Source: Thermomonas brevis
Lineage (GTDB): Bacteria > Pseudomonadota > Gammaproteobacteria > Xanthomonadales > Xanthomonadaceae
Reading direction: 5' to 3'
DNA length: 64,000 bases
NCBI RefSeq assembly: GCF_014395425.1
Contig: NZ_CP060711.1
Location: forward strand, 1,178,001-1,242,000
A model generated the notes under the pieces. That model was not told the DNA's origin and made no database searches. It worked only from the letters and a program-made list of their open reading frames with translations. The position numbers were made by a program, and so were the translations under genes. The first letter of the stretch is position 1, and every line of letters begins with the position of its first letter. Of this stretch, positions 1 to 10,300 are shown one piece after another.

Positions 1-766
1 TGGCCGCCATCTGCATCGAGCGCAGCCGGTCGTCGGCGATGCGGGCGACGTCGGTGCCCGGATAACGCTGGACCACCTGCCGCAGCGTCTCCGCGGCGGC
101 ATCGGTCTGGCGCTGGCCGTACTGGGCCAGGCCCAGCTTGAGCAGCGCGCCCGGGGCCTTGTCGTTGCCCGGATAGCGGTCCAGCAGGGCGCGGAACTGC
201 TCGCCGGCGAGCGCGTAGTTCTGGGTGACGTAGTAGCTCTCGCCCAGCCAATACAGCGCGTTGGGCGCGAGCTGGCCGCCGGGGAAGGCGGCGAGGAAGT
301 CGCGCAGACGGCGCGCGGATTCCGCGTAGTCGCCGCTCTTGAGCGCCTCGAAGGCGTAGCCGTAGGCGCCCTGCTCGTCCTTGCCCGCCATCGCCGAGGA
401 CGGCGCGGACGACGACGGGGCTGCGGGCAGCGTCACGTCCGGCGTGGCCGGCGCGACGGCCTGCGCAGGCGCCGCGGTGCCGCCGCCTTCCAGCCGGTCC
501 AGCCGGCCGCTCAGATCCAGATACTGCGCGCGCTGGCTCTGCTTCGCCTGCTCGAGCTGCTGCTGCAGCTGTTCGAGCTGGCCGCGCAGCTCCTGCACTT
601 CCGCGCGCAGCTGGCCGATCTGGTTGACCAGCTCGGTGCCGTTCTGGTCGCCGACGGGCCGCGCTTCGAGCGCGGCCACGCGGTCGGCCAGGCTGGCGCG
701 CTGGGCCATGGCCAGCGGCGATGCCATCAGCATCGCCGCCGCCAGCAGGGAGATGCGCAGGCGCAT
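1..766 (-). CDS. cpoB: Cell division coordinator CpoB (YbgF), C-terminus cut by window edge
   Basis: Periplasmic partner of the Tol-Pal machine that coordinates peptidoglycan synthesis with outer-membrane constriction (family knowledge). I translated 255 residues from the ATG at 766. They show a signal peptide of about 21 residues ending AMA-Q, a Gln/Leu-rich coiled coil at about residues 25-90 (the trimerisation region), a Pro/Ala linker, and TPR-type repeats from about residue 135 (for example ALYWLGESYY and ALLKLGLAQY). E. coli CpoB has about 263 residues, so only a short C-terminal piece should be missing. The start overlaps the pal stop codon by one base (TGATG), which suggests translational coupling as the last gene of the tol-pal operon. 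The identification is firm from both domain order and context. Confidence 0.93.
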   Translation of the reverse strand, partial: MRLRISLLAAAMLMASPLAMAQRASLADRVAALEARPVGDQNGTELVNQIGQLRAEVQELRGQLEQLQQQLEQAKQSQRAQYLDLSGRLDRLEGGGTAAPAQAVAPATPDVTLPAAPSSSAPSSAMAGKDEQGAYGYAFEALKSGDYAESARRLRDFLAAFPGGQLAPNALYWLGESYYVTQNYALAGEQFRALLDRYPGNDKAPGALLKLGLAQYGQRQTDAAAETLRQVVQRYPGTDVARIADDRLRSMQMAA

Positions 767-1305
767 CACTTGTCGGTGTAGACCAGTTCGACGCGGCGGT
801 TCTTGGACCAGCAGTCTTCGCCGGACTCGTTGCAGACCGGGCGCTCCTCGCCGTAGCTGATCACGGTCAGCTGGCTGGCGCCGCCGCCGTTGGCCTGCAG
901 CGCGGACGACACGGCGTTGCCGCGGCGCTCGCCCAAGCCCATGTTGTATTCGCGGCTGCCGCGCTCGTCGGCGTTGCCTTCCAGGCGCAGGCGCGCGCTC
1001 GGGCGGTCGCGCAGGTACTTGGCGTGGCAGGACATCGCGGCCTGGAACTCCGGCTTCAGCGCGTCCTGGTCGAGATCGAAGTACACCACGCGCTGGCGCA
1101 GGCAGGCGTCGCTGTCGAGATCGGCGGGGGTGTAGGCGCCCGGCGTGGTGCTGGTGACCGGCGCGGTGGTGGCGCCGCTGTTGTCGACCGGGGTTTCGGC
1201 CGGCGGGGTTTCCTTCACCTTCTTGGAGCAGCCCACCGCCACGGCGGAGGCCAGCACGGCGATGGTCAGGAATTGGGCGGCGCGTGGGAGCGAGACGGTC
1301 ATCAT
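766..1305 (-). CDS. pal: Peptidoglycan-associated lipoprotein Pal
   Basis: Outer-membrane lipoprotein that binds peptidoglycan and is the target of TolB/TolA during envelope constriction. The 179-residue product has a lipoprotein signal with acceptor Cys26 (AVGC). After a Pro/Thr-rich linker comes an OmpA-like domain from about residue 75, containing VYFDLDQDALKPEF, NADERGSREYN and GERRGNAV, which carry the Asp and Arg used for diaminopimelate binding. The open frame extends upstream to 1458, but that part crosses the end of tolB. I chose the ATG at 1305 because GAGGA lies just before it; the ATG at 1302 is equally possible and only removes one Met. It lies between tolB and cpoB as expected. 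Confidence 0.96.
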   Translation of the reverse strand: MMTVSLPRAAQFLTIAVLASAVAVGCSKKVKETPPAETPVDNSGATTAPVTSTTPGAYTPADLDSDACLRQRVVYFDLDQDALKPEFQAAMSCHAKYLRDRPSARLRLEGNADERGSREYNMGLGERRGNAVSSALQANGGGASQLTVISYGEERPVCNESGEDCWSKNRRVELVYTDK

Positions 1306-1384
1306 GGAATCCTCGTCGAAGGGTCGATACAGCGGGAAGTTCGCGCCGGTCAGTCTAGCCGGTTCCGGCGTGAGCGAATTGTGA

Positions 1385-2689
1385 TCAGCGCTTGCGGTAC
1401 GGCGACCACGCCGGCTCGCGCACGTCGCCTTCGGCCAGCACCAGCCGCTGGCGCACACGGCCGTCGGCGGAAACGGCGTACAGCACGCCGCGGCGGCCTT
1501 CGCGCGCGGCGTACAGCAGCATCGCCCCGTTCGGCGCGAAGCTCGGCGACTCGTCCAGCGAGCCCGGCGAGAGCATGCTCCAGCGCGCGCCGCCGGTGCT
1601 GCGGTCCATCAGCGCGATGCGGTAGGTGTTGCCGGCACCCTGCGCGGTCGCCAGCTTCTTGCCGTCGAACGACAGCGACGGGCTGGCGTTGTAGCTGCCG
1701 TCGAAGCTGACCCGGCTGGCGCTGCCGCCGCTGGCCGGCATCTGGTAGATCTGCGGCCGGCCGCCGCGATCAGAGGTGAAGTAGATGCTGGCGCCGTCGT
1801 GGCTCCAGGTCGGCTCGGTGTCGATGCCGAAGTGGTTGGTGAGCTGGGTCAGGTGCTTGCTGCCCAGATCCATCACGTAGATGTCCGGATTGCCGCCCTT
1901 GGACAGGGTCAGCGCCAGCCGGCCGCCGTCCGGGGAGAAGCTGGGCGCGCCGTTGATGCCGCGGAAGCTGGTGAGCTTCTCGCGCCCGCCGCTGGCGATG
2001 TCCTGGATCCAGATGCCGGAGTTGCCGCCCTCGAAGCTGACGTAGGCCAGCTTGCGCCCGTCCGGGCTCCACGACGGCGACAGCAGCGGCTCGGTGGAAT
2101 TGACCACGGTGCGCGGGTTGTAGCCGTCGGAATCGGCCACCACCAGCGCGTAGCGGGTGCCGCGGCCCAAGCCGCTGGAAGTGACGTAGGCGATGCGGGT
2201 CCAGAACGCGCCGGGCACGCCGAGGATCTTCTCGTACACCGCGTCGGCGATCTGGTGCGCCACGTCGCGCATCGCGCCGGCCGGCGCGGTCAGGGCGAAG
2301 CCGAGCAGGCGCTCCTGCTTGGCGACGTCGAACAGTTCGTACTCGGTGCGGTAGCCGTCGCCGCCGGCCACGCAGCGGCCGATCAGCAGGTAGTCCTGCT
2401 TGAGCATGCGCCAGGTCGGATAGGCGACCTCGCTGCCCTGGGTCGGGCGCTCGGGCAGGCCGGCCGGATCGGGGCTGCGGAACTGGCCGGAGCGGGTCAG
2501 GTCGGCGCGCACCACGCCGTCCACGTCGGTGTCGCCGCAGCTGCCGCCGAACGGCACCACCGCGATCGGCAGGGCCGCGGCGTTGCCGCCGACGATGTCG
2601 ATTTCGAGACTGCCCCGCGACTGCGCCAGCGCCGCGCAGGCGGGCAGCAACAGCAGCGGGACGAGCAGGCGGCGGACGATGCGCTTCAT
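1385..2689 (-). CDS. tolB: Tol-Pal system beta-propeller protein TolB
   Basis: Periplasmic protein that links Pal to the TolA-driven energy cycle. The 434 residues match the family length. A signal peptide of about 22 residues ([12 protein letters not shown]) is followed by an N-terminal alpha/beta domain. After it comes a six-bladed propeller with recurring blade motifs such as [39 protein letters not shown] and [13 protein letters not shown]. It lies 103 bases downstream of tolA and 79 bases upstream of pal, the loosest spacing in the operon, so an internal promoter in either gap is possible but no clear -35/-10 was seen. Confidence 0.97.
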   Translation of the reverse strand: MKRIVRRLLVPLLLLPACAALAQSRGSLEIDIVGGNAAALPIAVVPFGGSCGDTDVDGVVRADLTRSGQFRSPDPAGLPERPTQGSEVAYPTWRMLKQDYLLIGRCVAGGDGYRTEYELFDVAKQERLLGFALTAPAGAMRDVAHQIADAVYEKILGVPGAFWTRIAYVTSSGLGRGTRYALVVADSDGYNPRTVVNSTEPLLSPSWSPDGRKLAYVSFEGGNSGIWIQDIASGGREKLTSFRGINGAPSFSPDGGRLALTLSKGGNPDIYVMDLGSKHLTQLTNHFGIDTEPTWSHDGASIYFTSDRGGRPQIYQMPASGGSASRVSFDGSYNASPSLSFDGKKLATAQGAGNTYRIALMDRSTGGARWSMLSPGSLDESPSFAPNGAMLLYAAREGRRGVLYAVSADGRVRQRLVLAEGDVREPAWSPYRKR

Positions 2690-2792
2690 GCGGCCTCTCT
2701 GAACGGGATCAAGATGAACAGGGTGGACGATACCGATGGCGGCAGGATGAACGCCAGCGGACTGGCGAGGAACGGCGCCGAACGCGCGAGGA

Positions 2793-3692
2793 TCAGCGGT
2801 CTTCCGGCACGAAGTTGAGGTCGAGGTTGCGGTTGAACACCGTCTCGAACCCCGCGTAGGGCAGCGGCGAGGCCTTCAGCACCGCGCGCTCCACCGACTG
2901 CTTGCCGAGCGTGTCGTAGGGACAGGACGGCGAGATGGTCACGTCCACCACTTCGCCGCCGGGCAGCTGGCGGATCGAGATGCGGCAGCGCTGGCCCAGC
3001 GGCACCGTTTCCGGGCGCACCCACTGGCGCAGGATCGCCTGCTGGAGGGCGGCGGCGTACTTGGCCTGCAGGCCCGGATCGGTGCCGTGGTTGCCGGGCG
3101 GCGGCGGCGCGGTGGACGTGCCGGGCGTGCGCGCATCCGCCAGTTGCTGCGCCTTCTGCTCGGCCATCGTGCGTTCGCGCGCGGCCTGTTCGCGCAGTTT
3201 GCGAAGTTCGGCGATCTGCTGCTGCTTCTGGCGTTCCAGCTCGGCCTGCTTCTTGGCATCCAGCTCAGTCTGATCGGGCTGTTTGCGCTTCTGCTCCTGC
3301 TCGCGCGGCACCTTGGCGACCTGCGGCAACGGCGCGTCGCGCTGCACCTTCTCCTGCTCGACCGGCGCGGGCTCGGGCACCGGCGGCGGCAGTTCCTTCG
3401 GCTGCGGCGGGGGCGGCACTTCGTCAGGCACCGGCTCGGGAAGCGGTTCCGGCTTCGCCGGTTCGGGCGGCGGCGCGGGCTGTTCCCTGGGCTCGCGCCG
3501 CAGCGCGCGCTGCATCGACGCGCTGAGGTCCGACACCGCCACCAGGTCGGCCTCGATCGGATCGCCCTGCGCGGCTTCGACGATGTTGCGCTGCGACCAG
3601 AACAACCCGGCGAACATCAGCGCGAACAGCAGCACGTGCAGGGCCAGCGCCTGCAGCAAGGCCACCCACGTATCGGTGCGCGTCTGCTTCAC
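2793..3692 (-). CDS. tolA: Cell envelope protein TolA (GTG start)
   Basis: Inner-membrane anchored protein that spans the periplasm and transmits proton-motive energy from TolQR to TolB/Pal. The product has 299 residues. A transmembrane segment lies at about residues 9-32. A Pro/Glu-rich stretch and a Lys/Gln/Ala-rich helical domain II follow at about 60-190. The C-terminal domain III holds two cysteines (QRCRIS and SPSCPYD), probably the conserved disulfide. The start codon is GTG (3690-3692); an overlapping ATG just upstream is out of frame and hits a stop after four codons. It starts 10 bases after the tolR stop. It is shorter than E. coli TolA (421 residues), mainly in the variable domain II. 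Confidence 0.93.
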   Translation of the reverse strand: MKQTRTDTWVALLQALALHVLLFALMFAGLFWSQRNIVEAAQGDPIEADLVAVSDLSASMQRALRREPREQPAPPPEPAKPEPLPEPVPDEVPPPPQPKELPPPVPEPAPVEQEKVQRDAPLPQVAKVPREQEQKRKQPDQTELDAKKQAELERQKQQQIAELRKLREQAARERTMAEQKAQQLADARTPGTSTAPPPPGNHGTDPGLQAKYAAALQQAILRQWVRPETVPLGQRCRISIRQLPGGEVVDVTISPSCPYDTLGKQSVERAVLKASPLPYAGFETVFNRNLDLNFVPEDR

Positions 3693-3702
3693 CCGCGGCC
3701 CA

Positions 3703-4146
3703 TCACTTCTTCGGTTCGCCCATCAGCCCGGCGCGCGACACCTTGGCGTCGCGCTGCAGCAGCGACAGCACCTCGTACACGGACTGGTAGCTGACGTCGC
3801 GGTCGCCGGCCACGTACACCGCCAGCTCCGGATCGGCTTCGACGAACGCGCGCACCTTGGCGACCAGCTGCTCCGCATCCACCGCCTGCGGGCGATCCAC
3901 GCCTTCGTAGGTCAGCGCCAGCGCGCCGTCCTTGCCGACCTGCACCACCACCGGCTGCTTCTTCTTTTGCTCCAGCGACTTGGCGTCGGCCTGCGGCAGG
4001 TTCACGTCCACGCCGACGTTGAGCAGCGGCGCGGTCACCATGAAAATGATCAGCAGCACCAGCATCACGTCGATGTAGGGAACGACGTTGATCTCGGCCT
4101 TGAGCTTGCGCTTGCGGTGCCGGCGGCTTGCGGTTGCGAGTGCCAT
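3703..4146 (-). CDS. tolR: Biopolymer transport protein TolR
   Basis: ExbD/TolR family stator component that works with TolQ to harness the proton gradient. The 147-residue product has a basic cytoplasmic N-terminus (RRHRKRKLKAEINVVPYIDV), then one transmembrane helix, DVMLVLLIIFMVTAPLL, carrying the proton-path Asp in YIDVMLV, then a periplasmic domain ending GLMGEPKK. The frame is open further upstream into tolQ, but the ATG at 4146 gives the normal family N-terminus. The tolQ stop lies 7 bases upstream, so the two genes are effectively coupled. Confidence 0.96.
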   Translation of the reverse strand: MALATASRRHRKRKLKAEINVVPYIDVMLVLLIIFMVTAPLLNVGVDVNLPQADAKSLEQKKKQPVVVQVGKDGALALTYEGVDRPQAVDAEQLVAKVRAFVEADPELAVYVAGDRDVSYQSVYEVLSLLQRDAKVSRAGLMGEPKK

Positions 4147-4153
4147 GCGCGCC

Positions 4154-4942
4154 TCAGTCGTCGCCGTGGGTCTGGCGCTGCAGGATCGAGGAGAACTCCT
4201 CGCTGAAGGTGTCGTAGCGCACCGCCATGCGCTCGGCGCGGGTGGCGAAGCGGTTGTACGCCCACACCGCCGGGATCGCCGCGAACAGGCCCATCGCGGT
4301 GGCGACCAGCGCCTCGGAGATGCCCGGCGCAACGGTGGCGATGGTCGCTTCCTTCATGCTCGCCAGGCCCTGGAACGAAATCATGATGCCCCAGACGGTG
4401 CCGAACAGGCCGACGTAGGGGCTGATCGAGCCGACGTTGGCGAGGAACTCCAGGTTGCGCTCCAGCCCGTCGAGCTCGCGCGAGGACGCGGCGCGCATGC
4501 CGCGCTGCGCGCCTTCCAGCTGCATGCGCGCATCGACGCCGCGGCGCTGGCGGATGCGGTTGAACTCGCGCATGCCGGCCTCGAAGATCGCCTCCAGCCC
4601 TTCCACGTTGCGGTGACGCTCGGTGGCGGACGCGTAGAGCTTGGTCAGCTCGGTGCCGGACCAGAAGCTTTCCTCGAAGCGGTCGGCCTCGCGCTCGGCG
4701 CGGTCCAGCACCCGCTTCTTGCGCAGGATGATCACCCACGAGGCCAGCGAGGCCAGCAGCAGCAGCGCCATCACCAGCTGCACCGGCAGGCTGGCGTGCA
4801 GCACCAGCTGCAGGATGTTGATGCCCTGGTCGCCGTGCACGGCGGCGGCCTTCGCGCCGGCGTCGGCCAGTTCCACGGTGCCGGCGGCGGCGGTGTCGGG
4901 CAGCGCCTGCGGCAGCGATTGCAGCATGGTCGAAACGGGCAT
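4154..4942 (-). CDS. tolQ: Tol-Pal system proton channel protein TolQ
   Basis: MotA/TolQ/ExbB family inner-membrane channel. The product is 262 residues. Transmembrane segments are visible near residues 52-72 (LVMALLLLASLASWVIIL), in the stretch ANVGSISPYVGLFGTVWGIM, and in ALVATAMGLFAAIPAVWAYN. The latter two form the core of the family. The N-terminus is about 30 residues longer than E. coli TolQ. The start ATG (4940-4942) shares a base with the ybgC stop (TGATG) and has GGAG about 8 bases upstream, which decides between this start and upstream in-frame codons that lie inside ybgC. Confidence 0.95.
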   Translation of the reverse strand: MPVSTMLQSLPQALPDTAAAGTVELADAGAKAAAVHGDQGINILQLVLHASLPVQLVMALLLLASLASWVIILRKKRVLDRAEREADRFEESFWSGTELTKLYASATERHRNVEGLEAIFEAGMREFNRIRQRRGVDARMQLEGAQRGMRAASSRELDGLERNLEFLANVGSISPYVGLFGTVWGIMISFQGLASMKEATIATVAPGISEALVATAMGLFAAIPAVWAYNRFATRAERMAVRYDTFSEEFSSILQRQTHGDD

Positions 4943-5358
4943 CAAGGGGTCTCCAACAGGGGCTTGAGTTGCGACAGCAGGGAATCCGGCAGCGGACGCG
5001 GACGGAAGCTCGATGCGCGCAGCGCGGCGATCTTCACTTTCGCTTCGACCAGCAATGCGCCATCGCGTTCGATCCGCTGCGCCAGCACGAGGCTGGCACC
5101 CCGGCATTCCAGCAGGCGCACGCTGACCGAAAGCTGATCGTCCAGCCGGGCCGGGGCGCGGAAGTCCACGTCCATCGCCCGCACCACGAACACCAGGTCG
5201 TCGCGCTGGCGCATCGCGTCTTGGTGCAGGCCGATGCCGCGCAGCCATTCGCTGCGCGCGCGCTCCATGAAGGCGAGGTACTGCGCGTGGTACACGACGC
5301 CCCCGGCGTCGGTGTCTTCCCAGTAGACGCGGACCGGCCAGACGAACGCTTCAGCCAT
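4942..5358 (-). CDS. ybgC: Tol-Pal associated acyl-CoA thioesterase YbgC
   Basis: Hotdog-fold thioesterase of the 4-hydroxybenzoyl-CoA thioesterase family; it acts on acyl-CoA or acyl-ACP and is normally the first gene of tol-pal operons. The 138-residue protein has the characteristic active-site segment [27 protein letters not shown] with the catalytic Asp in TDAGG. It overlaps the ruvB stop by 8 bases at its 5' end and tolQ by one base at its 3' end, so ruvB and the tol genes probably form a single transcript. Confidence 0.95.
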   Translation of the reverse strand: MAEAFVWPVRVYWEDTDAGGVVYHAQYLAFMERARSEWLRGIGLHQDAMRQRDDLVFVVRAMDVDFRAPARLDDQLSVSVRLLECRGASLVLAQRIERDGALLVEAKVKIAALRASSFRPRPLPDSLLSQLKPLLETP

Positions 5359-6385
5359 TGTCGGCCTCGAACAGTCCGGGCGTCGCCGCCTTCGGCTTGA
5401 AGCCGAGGTGGCGGTACGCCTTCGGCGTCGCCATGCGCCCGCGCGCGGTGCGCACCAGGAAGCCCTGCTGGATCAGGTAGGGCTCGATCACGTCTTCCAG
5501 CGTGCCGCGCTCCTCGCTCAATGCCGCCGCCAGCGATTCCACGCCGACCGGGCCGCCGTCGAAGGCGTCGATGATGATGCCGAGCATGCGCCGGTCGAGT
5601 TCGTCGAAGCCTTCGGGATCGACTTTCAGCATGTCCATCGCCGCACGCGCGGCGTCGGCGTCGATGCTGCCATTGCCCTTCACCTGCGCATAATCGCGCA
5701 CGCGCCGCAGCAGGCGGTTGGCGATGCGCGGAGTGCCGCGCGAGCGCCGCGCCAGCTCGCCCGCGCCCTCGGCGTCGCAGGCGATGCCGAGGATCTGCGC
5801 GGAGCGGCGCACGATCCGGGTCAGTTCCTCCGGCGAATAGAACTCCAGCCGCTGCACGATGCCGAAGCGGTCGCGCAGCGGCGCGGTCAGCAGGCCGGCG
5901 CGCGTCGTCGCGCCGATCAAGGTGAACGGCGGCAGGTCGAGCTTGATCGAGCGCGCGGCCGGGCCCTCGCCGATCATGATGTCGATCTGGCAGTCCTCCA
6001 TCGCCGGGTAGAGGATTTCCTCGACCACCGGCGACAGGCGATGGATCTCGTCGACGAACAGCACGTCGTGCGGCTGCAGGTTGGTCAGCAGCGCGGCGAG
6101 GTCGCCGGCCTTCTCGATCACCGGGCCGGAGGTGACGCGCAGATTGACGCCAAGCTCGTTGGCGATGACGTGCGACAGCGTGGTCTTGCCGAGCCCGGGC
6201 GGGCCGAAGATCAGCACGTGGTCGAGCGCCTCGCCGCGGCCTTTCGCCGCCTCGATGTAGATCTGCATCTGCTCGCGCACCGGCTGCTGGCCGAGGTACT
6301 CGTCCAGCCGCTTCGGGCGGATGCTGGCCTCCAGCGCCTCGTCTTCGCGGGTGGCGCCGGGGGCGATGATGCGGGGGTCGGTCAT
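5351..6385 (-). CDS. ruvB: Holliday junction branch migration helicase RuvB
   Basis: AAA+ ATPase motor that drives branch migration together with RuvA. From the ATG at 6385 the product has 344 residues. Walker A is GPPGLGKTT at residues 61-69, Walker B and the DEIH box are at about 109-115, sensor 1 is in LIGATTRAG, and the C-terminal winged-helix domain ends in [12 protein letters not shown]. The frame is open to 6439 but the upstream residues are unlike the family. It leads the tol-pal gene group and overlaps ybgC by 8 bases. ruvA and ruvC lie about 4 kb away, separated by kup and a diguanylate cyclase gene. Confidence 0.97.
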   Translation of the reverse strand: MTDPRIIAPGATREDEALEASIRPKRLDEYLGQQPVREQMQIYIEAAKGRGEALDHVLIFGPPGLGKTTLSHVIANELGVNLRVTSGPVIEKAGDLAALLTNLQPHDVLFVDEIHRLSPVVEEILYPAMEDCQIDIMIGEGPAARSIKLDLPPFTLIGATTRAGLLTAPLRDRFGIVQRLEFYSPEELTRIVRRSAQILGIACDAEGAGELARRSRGTPRIANRLLRRVRDYAQVKGNGSIDADAARAAMDMLKVDPEGFDELDRRMLGIIIDAFDGGPVGVESLAAALSEERGTLEDVIEPYLIQQGFLVRTARGRMATPKAYRHLGFKPKAATPGLFEADNG

Positions 6386-6497
6386 GCCCCGATTATCGCG
6401 GCTTTTGCCGCGGCCGTCGCGATGCGGCCCGGCCGGCATGCCCGCAGGCAGGCGCCATGCCGTTGTCCTCCCCCGACGCGGCGACTAAGCTGCCGGC

Positions 6498-8321
6498 ATG
6501 ATGCAGGCCGTGAAAACGCCCGCACCGCTCGCCGAGAGGCTGCCGCGACTTGCCCTGTTCACCCTGGCCGTCGCCGCCTGCGGGTGGTGGTCCATCCACA
6601 TGGCGCTGGGGCCGTCGGGCTTTTCGATGCTGTGGATTCCCAGCGGCATCCTGTTCGGCGTCCTGCTGACCTCGCCGCGCGGCCACTGGCCCGCCTACCT
6701 CGTCTGCGCGCTGCTGGCGTTCCTGGCGTCGAACCTGCAGCGCAACGGCGCGGGCCTGCTGACCCTGGCGCTCAGCCTGTGCAACCTCTTCGACGCGTGG
6801 TTCGCGGCGCGGCTGGTCACGTCGCGGGTGGGCGATGTCGGCCAGCTGGCGAGCATCAACCGCACGCTGCGCGTCGGCGGCGTCGCCACCCTGCTCGCCT
6901 GCACGCTCTCCGCGCTGGCCGCCGCCACCGCGCGGCAGGCGTTGATGCCGCAGCAGCACGGCTTCGGCGTGCTGTTCGAGACCTGGCTGGCCTCGCACGC
7001 GCTGGGCATGGTGATCTTCGGGACGCTGACGGTGATCGCGCGGGTCGAAGGCCGCCGCATGCTGGGCCCGCCGGCGCGGCGGCTGGAGCTGGCGGCGACG
7101 GTGGCGCTGGTGGCGGCCAGCACCTGGCTGATCTTCGCCCAGTCGGCCCTGCCGGTCTCGTTCCTGCTGCTGCCGCCGCTGCTGCTCTGCGTGCTGCGGC
7201 ACCGCTTCAGCGGCTTCGTGCCGGCGATGGCGCTGATCGCGCTGATCGCGGCGATGGCCACGGCGGCGGGCCACGGCCCGCTCGTGCTGGGCGCCGGCGC
7301 CGACGACGACGTGGCGCGCTCGCGCATGCTGCAGCTGTTCCTGCTGTGCTGTTGCTGGGTCGCGTTCCCGGTCGCCTCGGTGCTGACCGAACGCCGCGTG
7401 CTGACGCATCGGATGGCGCGCAGCGAGCAGCAGTACCGGATGCTGGCCGACTATTCCCGCGACCTGATCATCCGCATCGGACCGGAACGCAGCCTCGACT
7501 ACATCTCGCCCTCCGTGACCGAACTGCTGGGCTGGACGCGCGAGGAATACGAACGCGCGCGCTGGGAGCTGATCCATCCGGAGGACGTGGCGATCCTGCA
7601 GAACACGATGTCGCCGCTGTACGAAAGCGGCGGCATGGCGAGCATCGTGTACCGCTGCCGGCACAAGCAGGGGCACTACATCTGGCTGGCGGCCAACGTG
7701 CGCAGCGCGCGCGACGGCAAGGGCCAGCCGGCGCTGGTGTATTCCGGCCGCGACGTGACCTCGCGCATCGAGGCCGAGCAGGCGCTGGAGCAGCAGGCCC
7801 GGCGCGATCCGCTCACCGGCCTGGCGAACCGGCTGCTGTTCGACGAGCGCCTAGCGCTGGCGCTGGCGCGCGGCTGGCGCAACCGCACCCGCGTCGGGCT
7901 GCTGTACATCGACGTGGACCATTTCAAGGCGATCAACGACACCCACGGACACGCCGCCGGCGACCACGCGCTGCGCGAATTCGCGCTGCGCCTGGGCGGC
8001 TGCATCCGCTCGGTGGACCTGGCGGTGCGGCTGGGCGGCGACGAGTTCGCGGTGCTGGTGGAGGACATCGCCACCCCGCAGAGCCCGCAGTTCGTCGCGG
8101 ACAAGCTGGTCGCGGCGATGCGCGAGCCGATCCGGTTCGAGGGCATCCCGCTGCGCATCAGCGCCAGCATCGGCATCGGCATGAGCGGGCCGGGGCATTC
8201 GGACGCGGCGGCGCTGATGCGGCTCGCCGACGAGGCGCTCTACCAGGCCAAGGCCGCCGGCCGGAACACCTGGCGGCTGGCGGTCGCGCCGACCTGGCCG
8301 GAGCGCGCGTCCGCGTCCTGA
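6498..8321 (+). CDS. Membrane diguanylate cyclase with MASE1, PAS and GGDEF domains
   Basis: Predicted to make cyclic di-GMP from GTP in response to a membrane signal. The 607-residue protein has eight or so hydrophobic helices over residues 15-300, resembling the MASE1 sensor (MLWIPSGILFG near the start is typical), a PAS domain at about 310-430, and a GGDEF domain from about 435. The catalytic motif GGDEF is intact at residues 513-517. The inhibitory I-site RSVD is at 504-507, exactly five residues upstream, so product inhibition is expected. Two ATGs start the frame; the first is used. It is the only plus-strand gene between ruvB and kup and converges on kup with 25 bases between stops. 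The signal sensed is unknown. Confidence 0.9.
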   Translation: MMQAVKTPAPLAERLPRLALFTLAVAACGWWSIHMALGPSGFSMLWIPSGILFGVLLTSPRGHWPAYLVCALLAFLASNLQRNGAGLLTLALSLCNLFDAWFAARLVTSRVGDVGQLASINRTLRVGGVATLLACTLSALAAATARQALMPQQHGFGVLFETWLASHALGMVIFGTLTVIARVEGRRMLGPPARRLELAATVALVAASTWLIFAQSALPVSFLLLPPLLLCVLRHRFSGFVPAMALIALIAAMATAAGHGPLVLGAGADDDVARSRMLQLFLLCCCWVAFPVASVLTERRVLTHRMARSEQQYRMLADYSRDLIIRIGPERSLDYISPSVTELLGWTREEYERARWELIHPEDVAILQNTMSPLYESGGMASIVYRCRHKQGHYIWLAANVRSARDGKGQPALVYSGRDVTSRIEAEQALEQQARRDPLTGLANRLLFDERLALALARGWRNRTRVGLLYIDVDHFKAINDTHGHAAGDHALREFALRLGGCIRSVDLAVRLGGDEFAVLVEDIATPQSPQFVADKLVAAMREPIRFEGIPLRISASIGIGMSGPGHSDAAALMRLADEALYQAKAAGRNTWRLAVAPTWPERASAS

Positions 8322-8346
8322 ACCCGGACGCGGCGCCGCGCGCGCC

Positions 8347-10266
8347 TCAGATCTCCACCTGCGCGCCCAGCTCGACCAGCCGGTTGCCGGGAATCCGGAA
8401 GAACGTGGTCGCCGGCGCGGCGTTGCGGTGCATGAAGGCGAACAGCTTGTCGCGCCAGATCGGCATGCCGCGGTGGCGGCTGGCGACGATGCTCTCGCGG
8501 CTGACGAAGTAGGTGGTGTCCATCGGGTTGAACACCAGGTCGCACTGGTCGCAGCTGCGCATCAGCGCCACCGGCACGTCCGGCGTTTCCATGAAGCCGT
8601 AGCGGATGATCACCCGGTGGAAGTCGTCGCCGGCGATCGGCGAGATCTTCATCCGCTTCTCGCGCGGCGCGTACGGCACGCCCAGCGTCTCCACGGTCAG
8701 GAACACGTTGCGCTCGTGCAGCACCTTGTTGTGCTTGAGGTTGTGCAGCAGCGCATGCGGCACCACGTCGGGGCTGGCGGTCAGGAACACCGCCGTGCCC
8801 GGCACCCGCACCGGCGGCGCCAGCATCAGGCCGGGCAGGAAGGTGTCGAGCTGGATGCCTTCCTTGCGCACCTCGGCGGTGAGCAGCTCGCGGCCGCGGC
8901 GCCAGGTGCGCAGCACGGTGAACACCAGCAGGCCCAGCGCGATCGGGAACCACGCGCCGTGGAAGAACTTGGCGCCGTTGGCGACCAGGAAGCCGAGGTC
9001 GATCACCAGCACCACCGCGCACACCGGCAGCACCCACCAGCGCGCGCGCGTCCAGGTGGACTTGGCCAGCAAGGCCAGCAGCAGGGTGTCGATCAGCATC
9101 GTGCCGGACACCGACACGCCGTAGGCCGAGGCCAGGTTGGTGGAGCTGCGGAACGCCAGCACCAGCGCGATCACGGTGAGCATCATCAGCCAGTTGATGC
9201 CGGGCACGTAGATCTGGCCGATGGTGTCCTTCGAGGTGTGCCGCACCAGCATGCGCGGGATGTAGCCCAGCTGCATCGCCTGCCGCGACACCGAGAACGC
9301 GCCGGTGATGACCGCCTGCGAGGCGATGATCGCGGCCATCGTGGCCAGCGCGATCATCGGCCACTGCGCCCAGTCCGGCACGCCGACGTAGAACGGGTTC
9401 TTGACCGCGTCCGGGTTCTCCAGCACCAACGCGCCCTGCCCCAGGTAGTTCAGCATCAGCGCCGGCAGCACCAGGAAATACCAGGCGTAGCGGATCGGCC
9501 TGGCGCCGAAGTGGCCCATGTCGGCGTACAGCGCCTCGCCGCCGGTCACCGCCAGCACCACCGCGCCGAGGATGAAGATGCCGTGCCAGCCGTGGGCCAT
9601 GAAGAACTTCACGCCCCACCACGGGTTGAGCGCCTGCACCACTTCCGGGTTGTGGCGGATGTTGAGGACGCCGAGCGCGGCGATCGACAGGAACCACACC
9701 AGCGTGATCGGCCCGAACACCCGCCCGACCTTCTCGGTGCCGAAGCGTTGCGTCGAGAACAGCACCAGCATGATCACCACCGCCAGCGGCACGATCCAGT
9801 CGTGCAATTGCGGCGCGGCGACCTCGATGCCTTCCAGCGCGCCCAGCACCGACACCGGCGGCGTGATCACGCTGTCGCCGAAGAACAGCGAGGCGCCGAA
9901 GATGCCGAGGATGCCGACCGCGTACGCGCCGCGCCCGCCCTTGGGCAAGGTGCGCTGGGCCAGCGTCATCAGCGCCATGATGCCGCCCTCGCCCTCGTTG
10001 TCGGCGCGCATGATGATGGCGACGTACTTCAGCGTCACCATGACCATCAGCGCCCAGAAGATCAGCGACAGCAGGCCGAGCACTTCCGCGGGATCGCGCG
10101 CGTCCAGCCCGTAGTGCGGGATGAAGGCTTCCTTGATCGTGTACAGCGGGCTGGTGCCGATGTCGCCGAACACGACGCCGATCGCGCCGACGACCAGCCC
10201 GGTCAGGCCGACCTGGCCGTGCCCGCGGCTGCGCCGGCCCGCCGGCTTGTGGTTTGCGTTCGCCAT
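8347..10266 (-). CDS. kup: Low-affinity potassium transporter Kup
   Basis: Kup/HAK/KT family K+ uptake protein, probably K+/H+ symport. The 639 residues agree with the family. The N-terminal signature [20 protein letters not shown] is present. About twelve transmembrane helices cover residues 20-450, and a soluble C-terminal domain follows with [20 protein letters not shown]. It follows ruvA with a 34-base gap, so read-through from the ruvC-ruvA transcript is possible. The basic N-terminal extension (about 20 residues) before the first helix is normal for proteobacterial members. Confidence 0.96.
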   Translation of the reverse strand: MANANHKPAGRRSRGHGQVGLTGLVVGAIGVVFGDIGTSPLYTIKEAFIPHYGLDARDPAEVLGLLSLIFWALMVMVTLKYVAIIMRADNEGEGGIMALMTLAQRTLPKGGRGAYAVGILGIFGASLFFGDSVITPPVSVLGALEGIEVAAPQLHDWIVPLAVVIMLVLFSTQRFGTEKVGRVFGPITLVWFLSIAALGVLNIRHNPEVVQALNPWWGVKFFMAHGWHGIFILGAVVLAVTGGEALYADMGHFGARPIRYAWYFLVLPALMLNYLGQGALVLENPDAVKNPFYVGVPDWAQWPMIALATMAAIIASQAVITGAFSVSRQAMQLGYIPRMLVRHTSKDTIGQIYVPGINWLMMLTVIALVLAFRSSTNLASAYGVSVSGTMLIDTLLLALLAKSTWTRARWWVLPVCAVVLVIDLGFLVANGAKFFHGAWFPIALGLLVFTVLRTWRRGRELLTAEVRKEGIQLDTFLPGLMLAPPVRVPGTAVFLTASPDVVPHALLHNLKHNKVLHERNVFLTVETLGVPYAPREKRMKISPIAGDDFHRVIIRYGFMETPDVPVALMRSCDQCDLVFNPMDTTYFVSRESIVASRHRGMPIWRDKLFAFMHRNAAPATTFFRIPGNRLVELGAQVEI

Positions 10267-10300
10267 GATGGGTTCGACCGTGTGTCCTTGCCGGCCCGGC

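Noticed and set aside
1145..1384. Small plus-strand frame between pal and tolB
   Set aside because: It is antisense to pal for most of its length, has no ribosome site and no family resemblance.
5408..8512. Long plus-strand open frame antisense to ruvB and continuing out of frame through the diguanylate cyclase gene
   Set aside because: Its product is low-complexity Arg/Ala/Gly/His-rich sequence typical of GC-rich shadow frames, and the overlapping genes have clear family matches.
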